A DNA stretch of 64,000 nucleotides from Leptoclinus maculatus (GCA_032191485.1 JAVDOI010000005.1:6770479-6834478); one strand, 5' to 3'. Shown: positions 49,043-62,996, counted from the first letter of the stretch. Translations and numbers: made by a program. Notes: a model not told the origin generated them from the sequence alone.

Positions 49043-49895
49043 TGAAAAATCCCTGAATTCAATGGAAATTATCATGAATATCATAATATAGTACATTAAA
49101 AACGTAATGAGATCGTAAATTATTTGTATACTATGCCATGATGTATCATGTCTCAATTTTTGCCGCAATGCAGCGTCTTCCTATGAGGCGCTGCGTACAC
49201 CGTTCATGCAAGTGCACATTAGTCCTCTTTGATTACTTTGTAATATTAAGTCCATATTTCTACTGTTTACCTCGCAACCATAGGATTTGGATTTGACAAA
49301 ACATAAAACAGTTGCTGCAATGATATGTTTCCAGAGTTGACAAATCAGGTGTGTGAGTACTCTAAAATAGTTTTCTTTCTTTTGTCATCTAATGAGCCTT
49401 TAAGTGCATTAATCTGTTCCACCAACACAACGTCTTGAATCAGTATTCAATGGCGTTGACCCCACCAACACAGCTCCTTGTGTTTTTTTAACACAAAAAT
49501 GGTTGGACTCAGCCACCATCCGACGTCGGAAAGCTGTGGGTGGATGGGGTTTCCAAAGCTGGTCGACCGTCCAACAAGCACCTCTGATGGAGTATGCGGG
49601 TCCCTTGATGACCAACACTGTTGACTCTAACGGCAGGAATCTGAGTTGAAATCTCAGTCAAACTTCTTTTTTTATGGTGATTATAAGACAGAATTCAAAG
49701 TGTGCATCCATCATTTCTGTCAAAACCATTTCACTCTCTGTAAATAGTACTTAATTCACTCCTCTCCGGTCTCACTTGTACCTGAAGCAAGATGGCCACA
49801 CCAGTCCAATGACTGTCATCCTACTTTTAGCGCCTTGGACTAGTAAACAGATGTGGAAAGGTTGTATTGTTTGACCTTTAGTCGAGCTTAAAGTC

Positions 49896-49967
49896 AGGTT
49901 CCACTGAGATTTGAACTCAGATCACTGGATTCAAAGTCCAGAGTGCTAACCATTACACCATGGAACC
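49896..49967 (-). tRNA. tRNA-Gln (TTG), weak terminator
   Basis: The anticodon loop is CTTTGAA, giving TTG at 49932-49934, which reads CAA (and CAG by wobble). The body is otherwise the CTG body with intact boxes. The 3' run is only TTT (GACTTTAAG). Confidence 0.92.
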
Positions 49968-50421
49968 ACTATTTCCTATAAAAATACATAGATTTGGTAG
50001 ACAGTTTCTTATTTGGCATCCGCTAGTATGTTATCTGTGCAGGGAATAGGACATAGAAGGCATACACTGGTACCAATGACAAAGAAGCTAACAAGACACA
50101 GCAACCGCTTTGGGCTAACTTAAGAATTTTAGTAAACTCAGCAGAGGATTTGGGAGGATCACAAATGATTTGGGAAATGACAAGTCAAGAAATTGTTTTG
50201 AATAACTTTCTACAAACAATGAATCCAGCAACATATAGGCCAACTGTATACAGACTCAAGGTAGGATTACACTGGTTGATAATGTAGAGGCGTACCAATG
50301 CTGCTGTTGCAGTATTAGTGCAGTACTTTGTCAAATGCCTGATCCTTAACATACAAAGCATTGCTGACCTTTCTTTCACAATATCGTGTTACAGGCAACG
50401 GAACCAGCAAAAAACAGTTGC

Positions 50422-50504
50422 TGTCAGAAGTGGGATTCGAACCCACGCCTCCAGTGGAGACTGCGACCTGAACGCAGCGCCTTGGACCGCTCGGCCATCC
50501 TGAC
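50422..50504 (-). tRNA. tRNA-Leu (CAG), A73, fully canonical
   Basis: The only A73 copy in the last 32 kb. No visible defect. Confidence 0.95.
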
Positions 50505-51358
50505 TGAAAAAACCCTGAATTCAATGGAAATTATCATAAATATCATAATATAGTACATTAAAAAACGTAATGAGATCGTAAATTATTTGTATACTATGCC
50601 ATGATGTATCATGTCTCAATTTTTGCCGCAATGCAGCGTCTTCCTATGAGGCGCTGTGTACACCATTCATGCAAGTGCACATTAGTCCTCTTAGATTACT
50701 TTGTAATATTAAGTCCATATTTCTACTGTTTACCTCGCAACCATAGGATTTGGATTTGACAAAACATAAAACAGTTGCTGCAATGATATGTTTCCAGAGT
50801 TGAAAAATCAGGTGTGTGAGTACTCTAAAATAGTTTTCTTTCTTTTGCCATCTAATGAGCCTTTAAGTGCATTAATCTGTTCCACCAACACAACGTCTTG
50901 AATCAGTATTCAATGGCGTTGACCCCACCAACACAGCTCCTTGTGTTTTTTTAACACAAAAATGGTTGGACTCAGCCACCATCCGACGTCGGAAAGCTGT
51001 GGGTGGATGGGGTTTCCAAAGCTGGTCGACCGTCCAACAAGCACCTCTGATGGAGTATGCGGGTCCCTTGATGACCAACACTGTTGACTCTAACGGCAGG
51101 AATCTGAGTTGAAATCTCAGTCAAACTTCTTTTTTTATGGTGATTATAAGACAGAATTCAAAGTGTGCATCCATCATTTCTGTCAAAACCATTTCACTCT
51201 CTGTAAATAGTACTTAATTCACTCCTCTCCGGTCTCACTTGTACCTGAAGCAAGATGGCCACACCAGTCCAATGACTGTCATCCTACTTTTAGCGCCTTG
51301 GACTAGTAAACAGATGTGGAAAGGTTGCATTGTTTGACCTTTAGTCGAGCTTAAAGTC

Positions 51359-51430
51359 AGGTTCCACTGAGATTTGAACTCAGATCACTGGATTCAAAGT
51401 CCAGAGTGCTAACCATTACACCATGGAACC
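51359..51430 (-). tRNA. tRNA-Gln (TTG), weak terminator
   Basis: TTG at 51395-51397. Same body and TTT flank as the 49896 copy. Confidence 0.92.
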
Positions 51431-51884
51431 ACTATTTCCTATAAAAATACATAGATTTGGTAGACAGTTTCTTATTTGGCATCCGCTAGTATGTTATCTG
51501 TGCAGGGAATAGGACATAGAAGGCATACACTGGTACCAATGACAAAGAATCTAACAAGACACAGCAACCACTTTGGGCTAACTTAAGAACTTTAGTAAAC
51601 TCAGCAGAGGATTTGGGAGGATCACAAATGATTTGGGAAATGACAAGTCAAGAAATTGTTTTGAATAACTTCCTACAAACAATGAATCCAGCAACATATA
51701 GGCCAACTGTATACAGACTCATGGTAGGATTACACTGGTTGATAATGTAGAGGCTTACCAATGCTGCTGTTGCAGTATTAGTGCAGTATTTTGTCAAATG
51801 CCTGATCCTTAACATACAAAGCATTGCTGATCTTTCTTTCACAATATCGTGTTACAGGCAACTGAACCAGCAAAAAACACTTAC

Positions 51885-51967
51885 AGTCAGAAGTGGGATT
51901 CGAACCCACGCCTCCAGTGGAGACTGCGACCTTAACGCAGCGCCTTGGACCGCTCGGCCATCCTGAC
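51885..51967 (-). tRNA. tRNA-Leu (AAG), U73
   Basis: Stems pair. The 5' flank is AAAAAAACCGG. Confidence 0.9.
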
Positions 51968-52820
51968 TGAAAAAAACCGGAATTCAATGGAAATTATCAT
52001 GAATATCATAATATAGTACATTAAAAACGTAATGAGATCGTAAATTATTTGTATACTATGCCATGATGTATCATGTCTAAATTTTTGCCGCAATGCAGCG
52101 TCTTCCTATGAGGCGCTGTGTACACCATTCATGCAAGTGCACATTAGTCCTCTTAGATTACTTTGTAATATTAAGTCCATATTTCTACTGTTTACCTCGC
52201 AACCATAGGATTTGGATTTGACAAAACATAAAACAGTTGCTGCAATGATATGTTTCCAGAGTTGAAAAATCAGGTGTGTGAGTACTCTAAAATAGTTTTC
52301 TTTCTTTTGCCATCTAATGAGCCTTTAAGTGCATTAATCTGTTCCACCAACACAACGTCTTGAATCAGTATTCAATGGCGTTGACCCCACCAACACAGCT
52401 CCTTGTGTTTTTTTAACACAAAAATGGTTGGACTCAGCCACCATCCGACGTCGGAAAGCTGTGGGTGGATGGGGTTTCCAAAGCTGGTCGACCGTCCAAC
52501 AAGCACCTCTGATGGAGTATGCGGGTCCCTTGATGACCAACACTGTTGACTCTAACGGCAGGAATCTGAGTTGAAATCTCAGTCAAACTTCTTTTTTTAT
52601 GGTGATTATAAGACAGAATTCAAAGTGTGCATCCATCATTTCTGTCAAAACCATTTCACTCTCTGTAAATAGTACTTAATTCACTCCTCTCCGGTCTCAC
52701 TTGTACCTGAAGCAAGATGGCCACACCAGTCCAATGACTGTCATCCTACTTTTAGCGCCTTGGACTAGTAAACAGATGTGGAAAGGTTGCATTGTTTGAC
52801 CTTTAGTCGAGCTTAAAGTC

Positions 52821-52892
52821 AGGTTCCACTGAGATTTGAACTCAGATCACTGGATTCAAAGTCCAGAGTGCTAACCATTACACCATGGAACC
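52821..52892 (-). tRNA. tRNA-Gln (TTG), weak terminator
   Basis: TTG at 52857-52859. Third adjacent copy of the TTG form. Confidence 0.92.
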
Positions 52893-53346
52893 ACTATTTC
52901 CTATAAAAATACATAGATTTGGTAGACAGTTTCTTATTTGGCATCCGCTAGTATGTTATCTGTGCAGGGAATAGGACATAGAAGGCATACACTGGTACCA
53001 ATGACAAAGAATCTAACAAGACACAGCAACCACTTTGGGCTAACTTAAGAACTTTAGTAAACTCAGCAGAGGATTTGGGAGGATCACAAATGATTTGGGA
53101 AATGACAAGTCAAGAAATTGTTTTGAATAACTTCCTACAAACAATGAATCCAGCAACATATAGGCCAACTGTATACAGACTCATGGTAGGATTACACTGG
53201 TTGATAATGTAGAGGCTTACCAATGCTGCTGTTGCAGTATTAGTGCAGTATTTTGTCAAATGCCTGATCCTTAACATACAAAGCATTGCTGATCTTTCTT
53301 TCACAATATCGTGTTACAGGCAACTGAACCAGCAAAAAACACTTAC

Positions 53347-53429
53347 AGTCAGAAGTGGGATTCGAACCCACGCCTCCAGTGGAGACTGCGACCTTAACGC
53401 AGCGCCTTGGACCGCTCGGCCATCCTGAC
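53347..53429 (-). tRNA. tRNA-Leu (AAG), U73
   Basis: As the 51885 copy. Confidence 0.9.
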
Positions 53430-54273
53430 TGAAAAAAACCGGAATTCAATGGAAATTATCATGAATATCATAATATAGTACATTAAAAACGTAATGAGAT
53501 CGTAAATTATTTGTATACTATGCCATGATGTATCATGTCTAAATTTTTGCCGCAATGCAGCGTCTTCCTATGAAGCGCTGCGTACACCATTCATGCAAGT
53601 GCACATTAGTCCTCTTAGATTACTTTGTAATATTGAGTCCATATTTCTACTGTTTACCTCGCAACCATAGGATTTGGATTTGACAAAACATAAAACAGTA
53701 GCTGCAATGATACGTTTCCAGAGTTGAAAAATCAGGTGTGTGACTACTCTTAAATAGTTTTCTTTCTTTTGCCATCTAATGAGCCTTTAAGTGCATTAAT
53801 CTGTTCCACCATCACGACGTCTTGAATCAGTATTCAATGGCGTTGACCCCACCAACACAGCTCCTTGTGTTTTTTTAACACAAAAATGGTTGGACTCAGC
53901 CACCATCCGACATCGGAAAGCTGTGGGTGGATGGGGTTTCCAAAGCTGGTCGACCGTCCAACAAGCACCTCTGATGGAGTATACGGGTCCCTTGAAGACC
54001 AACACTGTTGACTCTAACGGCAGGAATCTGAGTTGAAATCTCAGTCAAACTTCTTTTTTTATGGTGATTATAAGACAGAATTCAAAGTGTGCATCCATCA
54101 TTTCTGTCGAAACCATTTCACTCTCTGTAAATAGTACTTCATTCTTAGTTCACTCCTCTCTGGTCTCACTTGTACCTGAAGCAAGATGGCCACACCAGTC
54201 CATTGACTGTCATCCTACTTTTAGGGAGATGTGGAAAGGTTGCATTGTTTGACCTTTAGTCTAGCTTAAAATC

Positions 54274-54345
54274 AGGTTCCACTGAGATTTGAACTCAGAT
54301 CACTGGATTCAGAGTCCAGAGTGCTATATATTACACCATGGAACC
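54274..54345 (-). tRNA. tRNA-Gln (CTG), A box broken, probable pseudogene
   Basis: TATATA D-loop change; counterpart of 39711. Confidence 0.82.
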
Positions 54346-54799
54346 ACTATGTCCTACAAAAATACATAGATTTGGTAGACAGTTTGTTATTTGGCATCCG
54401 CTAGTATGTTATCTGTGCAGGGAATAGGACATAGAAGGCATACACTGGTACCAATGACAAAGAATCTAACAAGACACAGCAACCACTTTGGGCTAACTTA
54501 AGAACTTTAGTAAACTCAGCAGAGGATTTGGGAGGATCACAAATGATTTGGGAAATGACAAGTCAAGAAATTGTTTTGAATAACTTCCTACAAACAATGA
54601 ATCCAGCAACATATAGGCCAACTGTATACAGACTCATGGTAGGATTACACTGGTTGATAATGTAGAGGCTTACCAATGCTGCTGTTGCAGTATTAGTGCA
54701 GTATTTTGTCAAATGCCTGATCCTTAACATACAAAGCATTGCTGATCTTTCTTTCACAATATCGTGTTACAGGCAACTGAACCAGCAAAAAACACTTAC

Positions 54800-54882
54800 A
54801 GTCAGAAGTGGGATTCGAACCCACGCCTCCAGTGGAGACTGCGACCTGAACGCAGCGCCTTGGACCGCTCGGCCATCCTGAC
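54800..54882 (-). tRNA. tRNA-Leu (CAG), U73
   Basis: Counterpart of 40237. Confidence 0.92.
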
Positions 54883-55727
54883 TGAAAAATCCCTGAATTC
54901 AATGGAAATTATCATAAATATCATAATATAGAACATTAAAAAACGTAATGAGATTGTAAATTATTTGTATACTATGCCATGATGTATCATGTCTCAATAT
55001 TTGCCGCAATGCAGCGTCTTCCTATGAGGCGCTGCGTACACCATTCATGCAAGTGCACATTAGTCCTCTTAGATTACTGTGTAATATTAAGTTCATATTT
55101 CTACTGTTTACCTCGCAACCATAGGATTTGGATTTGACAAAACATAAAACAGTAGCTGCAATGATACGTTTCCAGAGTTGAAAAATCAGGTGTGTGAGTA
55201 CTCTAAAATAGTTTTCTTTCTTTTGCCATCTAATGAGCCTTTAAGTGCATTAATCTGTTCCACCAACACAACGTCTTGAATCAGTATTCAATGGCGTTGA
55301 CCCCACCAACACAGCTCCTTGTGTTTTTTTAACACAAAAATGGTTGGACTCAGCCACCATCCGACGTCGGAAAGCTGTGGGTGGATGGGGTTTCCAAAGC
55401 TGGTCGACCGTCCAACAAGCACCTCTGATGGAGTATACGGGTCCCTTGATGACCAACACTGTTGACTCTAACAGCAGGAATCTGAGTTGAAATCTCAGTC
55501 AAACTTCTTTTTTTATGGTGATTATAAGACAGAATTCAAAGTGTGCATCCATCATTTCTGTCGAAACCATTTCACTCTCTGTAAATAGTACTTCATTCTT
55601 AGTTCACTCCTCTCTGGTCTCACTTGTACCTGAAGCAAGATGGCCACACCAGTCCATTGACTGTCATCCTACTTTTAGGGAGATGTGGAAAGGTTGCATT
55701 GTTTGACCTTTAGTCTAGCTTAAAATC

Positions 55728-55799
55728 AGGTTCCACTGAGATTTGAACTCAGATCACTGGATTCAGAGTCCAGAGTGCTATATATTACACCATGGAACC
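55728..55799 (-). tRNA. tRNA-Gln (CTG), A box broken, probable pseudogene
   Basis: Counterpart of 41165. Confidence 0.82.
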
Positions 55800-56253
55800 A
55801 CTATGTCCTACAAAAATACATAGATTTGGTAGACAGTTTGTTATTTGGCATCCGCTAGTATGTTATCTGTGCAGGGAATAGGACATAGAAGGCATACACT
55901 GGTACCAATGACAAAGAATCTAACAAGACACAGCAACCACTTTGGGCTAACTTAAGAACTTTAGTAAACTCAGCAGAGGATTTGGGAGGATCACAAATGA
56001 TTTGGGAAATGACAAGTCAAGAAATTGTTTTGAATAACTTCCTACAAACAATGAATCCAGCAACATATAGGCCAACTGTACACAGACTCATGGTAGGATT
56101 ACACTGGTTGATAATGTAGAGGCTTACCAATGCTGCTGTTGCAGTATTAGTGCAGTATTTTGTCAAATGCCTGATCCTTAACATACAAAGCATTGCTGAT
56201 CTTTCTTTTACAATATCGTGTTACAGGCAACTGAACCAGCAAAAAACACTTAC

Positions 56254-56336
56254 AGTCAGAAGTGGGATTCGAACCCACGCCTCCAGTGGAGACTGCGACC
56301 TGAACGCAGCGCCTTGGACCGCTCGGCCATCCTGAC
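56254..56336 (-). tRNA. tRNA-Leu (CAG), U73
   Basis: Counterpart of 41691. Confidence 0.92.
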
Positions 56337-57181
56337 TGAAAAATCCCTGAATTCAATGGAAATTATCATAAATATCATAATATAGAACATTAAAAAACGT
56401 AATGAGATCGTAAATTATTTGTATACTATGCCATGATGTATCATGTCTCAATTTTTGCCGCAATGCAGCGTCTTCCTATGAAGCGCTGCGTACACCATTC
56501 ATGCAAGTGCACATTAGTCCTCTTAGATTACTTTGTAATATTAAGTCCATATTTCTACTGTTTACCTCGCAACCATAGGATTTGGATTTGACAAAACATA
56601 AAACAGTAGCTGCAATGATACGTTTCCAGAGTTGAAAAATCAGGTGTGTGACTACTCTTAAATAGTTTTCTTTCTTTTGCCATCTAATGAGCCTTTAAGT
56701 GCATTAATCTGTTCCACCATCACGACGTCTTGAATCAGTATTCAATGGCGTTGACCCCACCAACACAGCTCCTTGTGTTTTTTTAACACAAAAATGGTTG
56801 GACTCAGCCACCATCCGACATCGGAAAGCTGTGGGTGGATGGGGTTTCCAAAGCTGGTCGACCGTCCAACAAGCACCTCTGATGGAGTATACGGGTCCCT
56901 TGAAGACCAACACTGTTGACTCTAACGGCAGGAATCTGAGTTGAAATCTCAGTCAAACTTCTTTTTTTATGGTGATTATAAGACAGAATTCAAAGTGTGC
57001 ATCCATCATTTCTGTCGAAACCATTTCACTCTCTGTAAATAGTACTTCATTCTTAGTTCACTCCTCTCTGGTCTCACTTGTACCTGAAGCAAGATGGCCA
57101 CACCAGTCCATTGACTGTCATCCTACTTTTAGGGAGATGTGGAAAGGTTGCATTGTTTGACCTTTAGTCTAGCTTAAAATC

Positions 57182-57253
57182 AGGTTCCACTGAGATTTGA
57201 ACTCAGATCACTGGATTCAGAGTCAAGAGTGCTATATATTACACCATGGAACC
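57182..57253 (-). tRNA. tRNA-Gln (CTG), A box and anticodon stem broken
   Basis: Counterpart of 42619, with the same T29/C41 mismatch. Confidence 0.8.
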
Positions 57254-57707
57254 ACTATGTCCTACAAAAATACATAGATTTGGTAGACAGTTTGTTATTT
57301 GGCATCCGCTAGTATGTTATCTGTGCAGGGAATAGGACATAGAAGGCATACACTGGTACCAATGACAAAGAATCTAACAAGACACAGCAACCGCTTTGGG
57401 CTAACTTAAGAACTTTAGTAAACTCAGCAGAGGATTTGGGAGGATCACAAATGATTTGGGAAATGACAAGTCAAGAAATTGTTTTGAATAACTTCCTACA
57501 AACAATGAATCCAGCAACATATAGGCCAACTGTATACAGACTCATGGTAGGATTGAACTGGTTGATAATGTAGAGGCTTACCAATGCTGCTGTTGCAGTA
57601 TTAGTGCAGTATTTTGTCAAATGCCTGATCCTTAACATACAAAGCATTGCTGATCTTTCTTTCACAATATCGTGTTACAGGCAACTGAACCAGCAAAAAA
57701 CACTTAA

Positions 57708-57790
57708 AGTCAGAAGTGGGATTCGAACCCACGCCTCCAGTGGAGACTGCGACCTGAACGCAGCGCCTTGGACCGCTCAGCCATCCTGAC
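57708..57790 (-). tRNA. tRNA-Leu (CAG), U73
   Basis: Counterpart of 43145, with one flank change just past the 3' end (CTTAAAGTCAG). Confidence 0.9.
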
Positions 57791-58635
57791 TGAATAAACC
57801 CTGAATTCAATGGAAATTATCATAAATATCATAATATAGTACATTAAAAAACGTAATGAGATCGTAAATTATTTGTATACTATGCCATGATGTATCATGT
57901 CTCAATTTTTGCCGCAATGCAGCGTCTTCCTATGAGGCGCTGCGTACACCATTCATGCAAGTGCACATTAGTCCTCTTAGATTACTTTGTAATATTAAGT
58001 CCATATTTCTACTGTTTACCTCGCAACCATAGGATTTGGATTTGACAAAACATAAAACAGTTGCTGCAATGATATGTTTCCAGAGTTGAAAAATCAGGTG
58101 TGTGAGTACTCTAAAATAGTTTTCTTTCTTTTGCCATCTAATGAGCCTTTAAGTGCATTAATCTGTTCCACCAACACAACGTCTTGAATCAGTATTCAAT
58201 GGTGTTGACCCCACCAACACAGCTCCTTGTGTTTTTTTAACACAAAAATGGTTGGACTCAGCCACCATCCGACGTCGGAAAGCTGTGGGTGGATGGGGTT
58301 TCCAAAGCTGGTCGACCGTCCAACAAGCACCTCTGATGGAGTATGCGGGTCCCTTGATGACCAACACTGTTGACTCTAAAGGCAGGAATCTGAGTTGAAA
58401 TCTCAGTCAAACTTCTTTTTTTATGGTGATTATAAGACAGAATTCAAAGTGTGCATCCATCATTTCTGTCAAAACCATTTCACTCTCTGTAAATAGTACT
58501 TCATTCTTAGTTCACTCCTCTCTGGTCTCACTTGTACCTGAAGCAAGATGGCCACACCAGTCCATTGACTGTCATCCTACTTTTAGGGAGATGTGGAAAG
58601 GTTGCATTGTTTGACCTTTAGTCTAGCTTAAAATC

Positions 58636-58707
58636 AGGTTCCACTGAGATTTGAACTCAGATCACTGGATTCAGAGTCCAGAGTGCTATATATTACACCA
58701 TGGAACC
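58636..58707 (-). tRNA. tRNA-Gln (CTG), A box broken, probable pseudogene
   Basis: Counterpart of 44073, with the CACTTTG flank marker. Confidence 0.82.
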
Positions 58708-59161
58708 ACTTTGTCCTACAAAAATACATAGATTTGGTAGACAGTTTGTTATTTGGCATCCGCTAGTATGTTATCTGTGCAGGGAATAGGACATAGAAGG
58801 CATACACTGGTACCAATGACAAAGAATCTAACAAGACACAGCAACCACTTTGGGCTAACTTAAGAACTTTAGTAAACTCAGCAGAGGATTTGGGAGGATC
58901 ACAAATGATTTGGGAAATGACAAGTCAAGAAATTGTTTTGAATAACTTCCTACAAACAATGAATCCAGCAACATATAGGCCAACTGTATACAGACTCATG
59001 GTAGGATTGAACTGGTTGATAATGTAGAGGCTTACCAATGCTGCTGTTGCAGTATTAGTGCAGTATTTTGTCAAATGCCTGATCCTTAACATACAAAGCA
59101 TTGCTGATCTTTCTTTCACAATATCGTGTTACAGGCAACTGAACCAGCAAAAAACACTTAC

Positions 59162-59244
59162 AGTCAGAAGTGGGATTCGAACCCACGCCTCCAGTGGAGA
59201 CTGCGACCTGAACGCAGCGCCTTGGACCGCTCGGCCATCCTGAC
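59162..59244 (-). tRNA. tRNA-Leu (CAG), U73
   Basis: Body intact except U73. Confidence 0.92.
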
Positions 59245-60089
59245 TGAAAAAACCCTGAATTCAATGGAAATTATCATAAATATCATAATATAGTACATTA
59301 AAAAACGTAATGAGATCGTAAATTATTTGTATACTATGCCATGATGTATCATGTCTCAATTTTTGCCGCATTGCAGCGTCTTCCTATGAGGCGCTGCGTA
59401 CACCATTCATGCAAGTGCACATTAGTCCTCTTAGATTACTTTGTAATATTAAGTCCATATTTCTACTGTTTACCTCGCAACCATAGGATTTGGATTTGAC
59501 AAAACATAAAACAGTTGCTGCAATGATATGTTTCCAGAGTTGAAAAATCAGGTGTGTGAGTACTCTAAAATAGTTTTCTTTCTTTTGCCATCTAATGAGC
59601 CTTTAAGTGCATTAATCTGTTCCACCAACACAACGTCTTGAATCAGTATTCAATGGTGTTGACCCCACCAACACAGCTCCTTGTGTTTTTTTAACACAAA
59701 AATGGTTGGACTCAGCCACCATCCGACGTCGGAAAGCTGTGGGTGGATGGGGTTTCCAAAGCTGGTCGACCGTCCAACAAGCACCTCTGATGGAGTATGC
59801 GGGTCCCTTGATGACCAACACTGTTGACTCTAAAGGCAGGAATCTGAGTTGAAATCTCAGTCAAACTTCTTTTTTTATGGTGATTATAAGACAGAATTCA
59901 AAGTGTGCATCCATCATTTCTGTCAAAACCATTTCACTCTCTGTAAATAGTACTTCATTCTTAGTTCACTCCTCTCTGGTCTCACTTGTACCTGAAGCAA
60001 GATGGCCACACCAGTCCATTGACTGTCATCCTACTTTTAGGGAGATGTGGAAAGGTTGCATTGTTTGACCTTTAGTCTAGCTTAAAATC

Positions 60090-60161
60090 AGGTTCCACTG
60101 AGATTTGAACTCAGATCACTGGATTCAGAGTCCAGAGTGCTATATATTACACCATGGAACC
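60090..60161 (-). tRNA. tRNA-Gln (CTG), A box broken, probable pseudogene
   Basis: Second CACTTTG-marked copy, belonging to the extra unit. Confidence 0.82.
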
Positions 60162-60615
60162 ACTTTGTCCTACAAAAATACATAGATTTGGTAGACAGTT
60201 TGTTATTTGGCATCCGCTAGTATGTTATCTGTGCAGGGAATAGGACATAGAAGGCATACACTGGTACCAATGACAAAGAATCTAACAAGACACAGCAACC
60301 ACTTTGGGCTAACTTAAGAACTTTAGTAAACTCAGCAGAGGATTTGGGAGGACCACAAATGATTTGGGAAATGACAAGTCAAGAAATTGTTTTGAATAAC
60401 TTCCTACAAACAATGAATCCAGCAACATATAGGCCAACTGTATACAGACTCATGGTAGGATTGAACTGGTTGATAATGTAGAGGCTTACCAATGCTGCTG
60501 TTGCAGTATTAGTGCAGTATTTTGTCAAATGCCTGATCCTTAACATACAAAGCATTGCTGATCTTTCTTTCACAATATCGTGTTACAGGCAACTGAACCA
60601 GCAAAAAACACTTAC

Positions 60616-60698
60616 AGTCAGAAGTGGGATTCGAACCCACGCCTCCAGTGGAGACTGCGACCTGAACGCAGCGCCTTGGACCGCTCGGCCATCCTGAC
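60616..60698 (-). tRNA. tRNA-Leu (CAG), U73
   Basis: Body intact except U73. Confidence 0.92.
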
Positions 60699-61543
60699 TG
60701 AAAAAACCCTGAATTCAATGGAAATTATCATAAATATCATAATATAGTACATTAAAAAACGTAATGAGATCGTAAATTATTTGTATACTATGCCATGATG
60801 TATCATGTCTCAATTTTTGCCGCAATGCAGCGTCTTCCTATGAGGCGCTGCGTACACCATTCATGCAAGTGCACATTAGTCCTCTTAGATTACTTTGTAA
60901 TATTAAGTCCATATTTCTACTGTTTACCTCGCAACCATAGGATTTGGATTTGACAAAACATAAAACAGTTGCTGCAATGATATGTTTCCAGAGTTGAAAA
61001 ATCAGGTGTGTGAGTACTCTAAAATAGTTTTCTTTCTTTTGCCATCTAATGAGCCTTTAAGTGCATTAATCTGTTCCACCAACACAACGTCTTGAATCAG
61101 TATTCAATGGTGTTGACCCCACCAACACAGCTCCTTGTGTTTTTTTAACACAAAAATGGTTGGACTCAGCCACCATCCGACGTCGGAAAGCTGTGGGTGG
61201 ATGGGGTTTCCAAAGCTGGTCGACCGTCCAACAAGCACCTCTGATGGAGTATGCGGGTCCCTTGATGACCAACACTGTTGACTCTAAAGGCAGGAATCTG
61301 AGTTGAAATCTCAGTCAAACTTCTTTTTTTATGGTGATTATAAGACAGAATTCAAAGTGTGCATCCATCATTTCTGTCAAAACCATTTCACTCTCTGTAA
61401 ATAGTACTTCATTCTTAGTTCACTCCTCTCTGGTCTCACTTGTACCTGAAGCAAGATGGCCACACCAGTCCATTGACTGTCATCCTACTTTTAGGGAGAT
61501 GTGGAAAGGTTGCATTGTTTGACCTTTAGTCTAGCTTAAAATC

Positions 61544-61615
61544 AGGTTCCACTGAGATTTGAACTCAGATCACTGGATTCAGAGTCCAGAGTGCTATATA
61601 TTACACCATGGAACC
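61544..61615 (-). tRNA. tRNA-Gln (CTG), A box broken, probable pseudogene
   Basis: Counterpart of 45527. Confidence 0.82.
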
Positions 61616-62069
61616 ACTATGTCCTACAAAAATACATAGATTTGGTAGACAGTTTGTTATTTGGCATCCGCTAGTATGTTATCTGTGCAGGGAATAGGAC
61701 ATAGAAGGCATACACTGGTACCAATGACAAAGAATCTAACAAGACACAGCAACCACTTTGGGCTAACTTAAAAACTTTAGTAAACTCAGCAGAGGATTTG
61801 GGAGGATCACAAATGATTTGGGAAATGACAAGTACAGAAATTGTTTTGAATAACTTCCTACAAACAATGAATCCAGCAACATATAGGCCAACTGTATACA
61901 GACTCATGGTAGGATTACACAGGTTGATAATGTAGAGGCTTACCAATGCTGCTGTTGCAGTAATAGTGCAGTATTTTGTCAAATGCCTGATCCTTAACAT
62001 ACAAAGCATTGCTGATCTTTCTTTCACAATATTGTGTTACAGGCAACGGAACCAGCAAAAAACACTTAC

Positions 62070-62152
62070 AGTCAGAAGTGGGATTCGAACCCACAACTCC
62101 AGTGGAGACTGCGACCTTAACGCAGCGCCTTAGACCGCTCGGCCATCCTGAC
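62070..62152 (-). tRNA. tRNA-Leu (AAG), U73
   Basis: Counterpart of 46053, with the same GGTCTAAGG D-loop and changed T-stem neighbour. Confidence 0.89.
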
Positions 62153-62996
62153 TGAAAAAACCCTGAATTCAATGGAAATTATCATGAATATCATAATATA
62201 GTACATTAAAAACGTAATGAGATCGTAAATTATTTGTATACTATGCCATGATGTATCATGTCTCAATTTTTGCCGCAATGCAGCGTCTTCCTATGAAGCG
62301 CTGCGTACACCATTCATGCAAGTGCACATTAGTCCTCTTAGATTACTTTGTAATATTAAGTCCATATTTCTACTGTTTACCTCGCAACCATAGGATTTGG
62401 ATTTGACAAAACATAAAACAGTAGCTGCAATGATACGTTTCCAGAGTTGAAAAATCAGGTGTGTGACTACTCTTAAATAGTTTTCTTTCTTTTGCCATCT
62501 AATGAGCCTTTAAGTGCATTAATCTGTTCCACCATCACGACGTCTTGAATCAGTATTCAATGGCGTTGACCCCACCAACACAGCTCCTTGTGTTTTTTTA
62601 ACACAAAAATGGTTGGACTCAGCCACCATCCGACATCGGAAAGCTGTGGGTGGATGGGGTTTCCAAAGCTGGTCGACCGTCCAACAAGCACCTCTGATGG
62701 AGTATACGGGTCCCTTGAAGACCAACACTGTTGACTCTAACGGCAGGAATCTGAGTTGAAATCTCAGTCAAACTTCTTTTTTTATGGTGATTATAAGACA
62801 GAATTCAAAGTGTGCATCCATCATTTCTGTCGAAACCATTTCACTCTCTGTAAATAGTACTTCATTCTTAGTTCACTCCTCTCTGGTCTCACTTGTACCT
62901 GAAGCAAGATGGCCACACCAGTCCATTGACTGTCATCCTACTTTTAGGGAGATGTGGAAAGGTTGCATTGTTTGACCTTTAGTCTAGCTTAAAATC

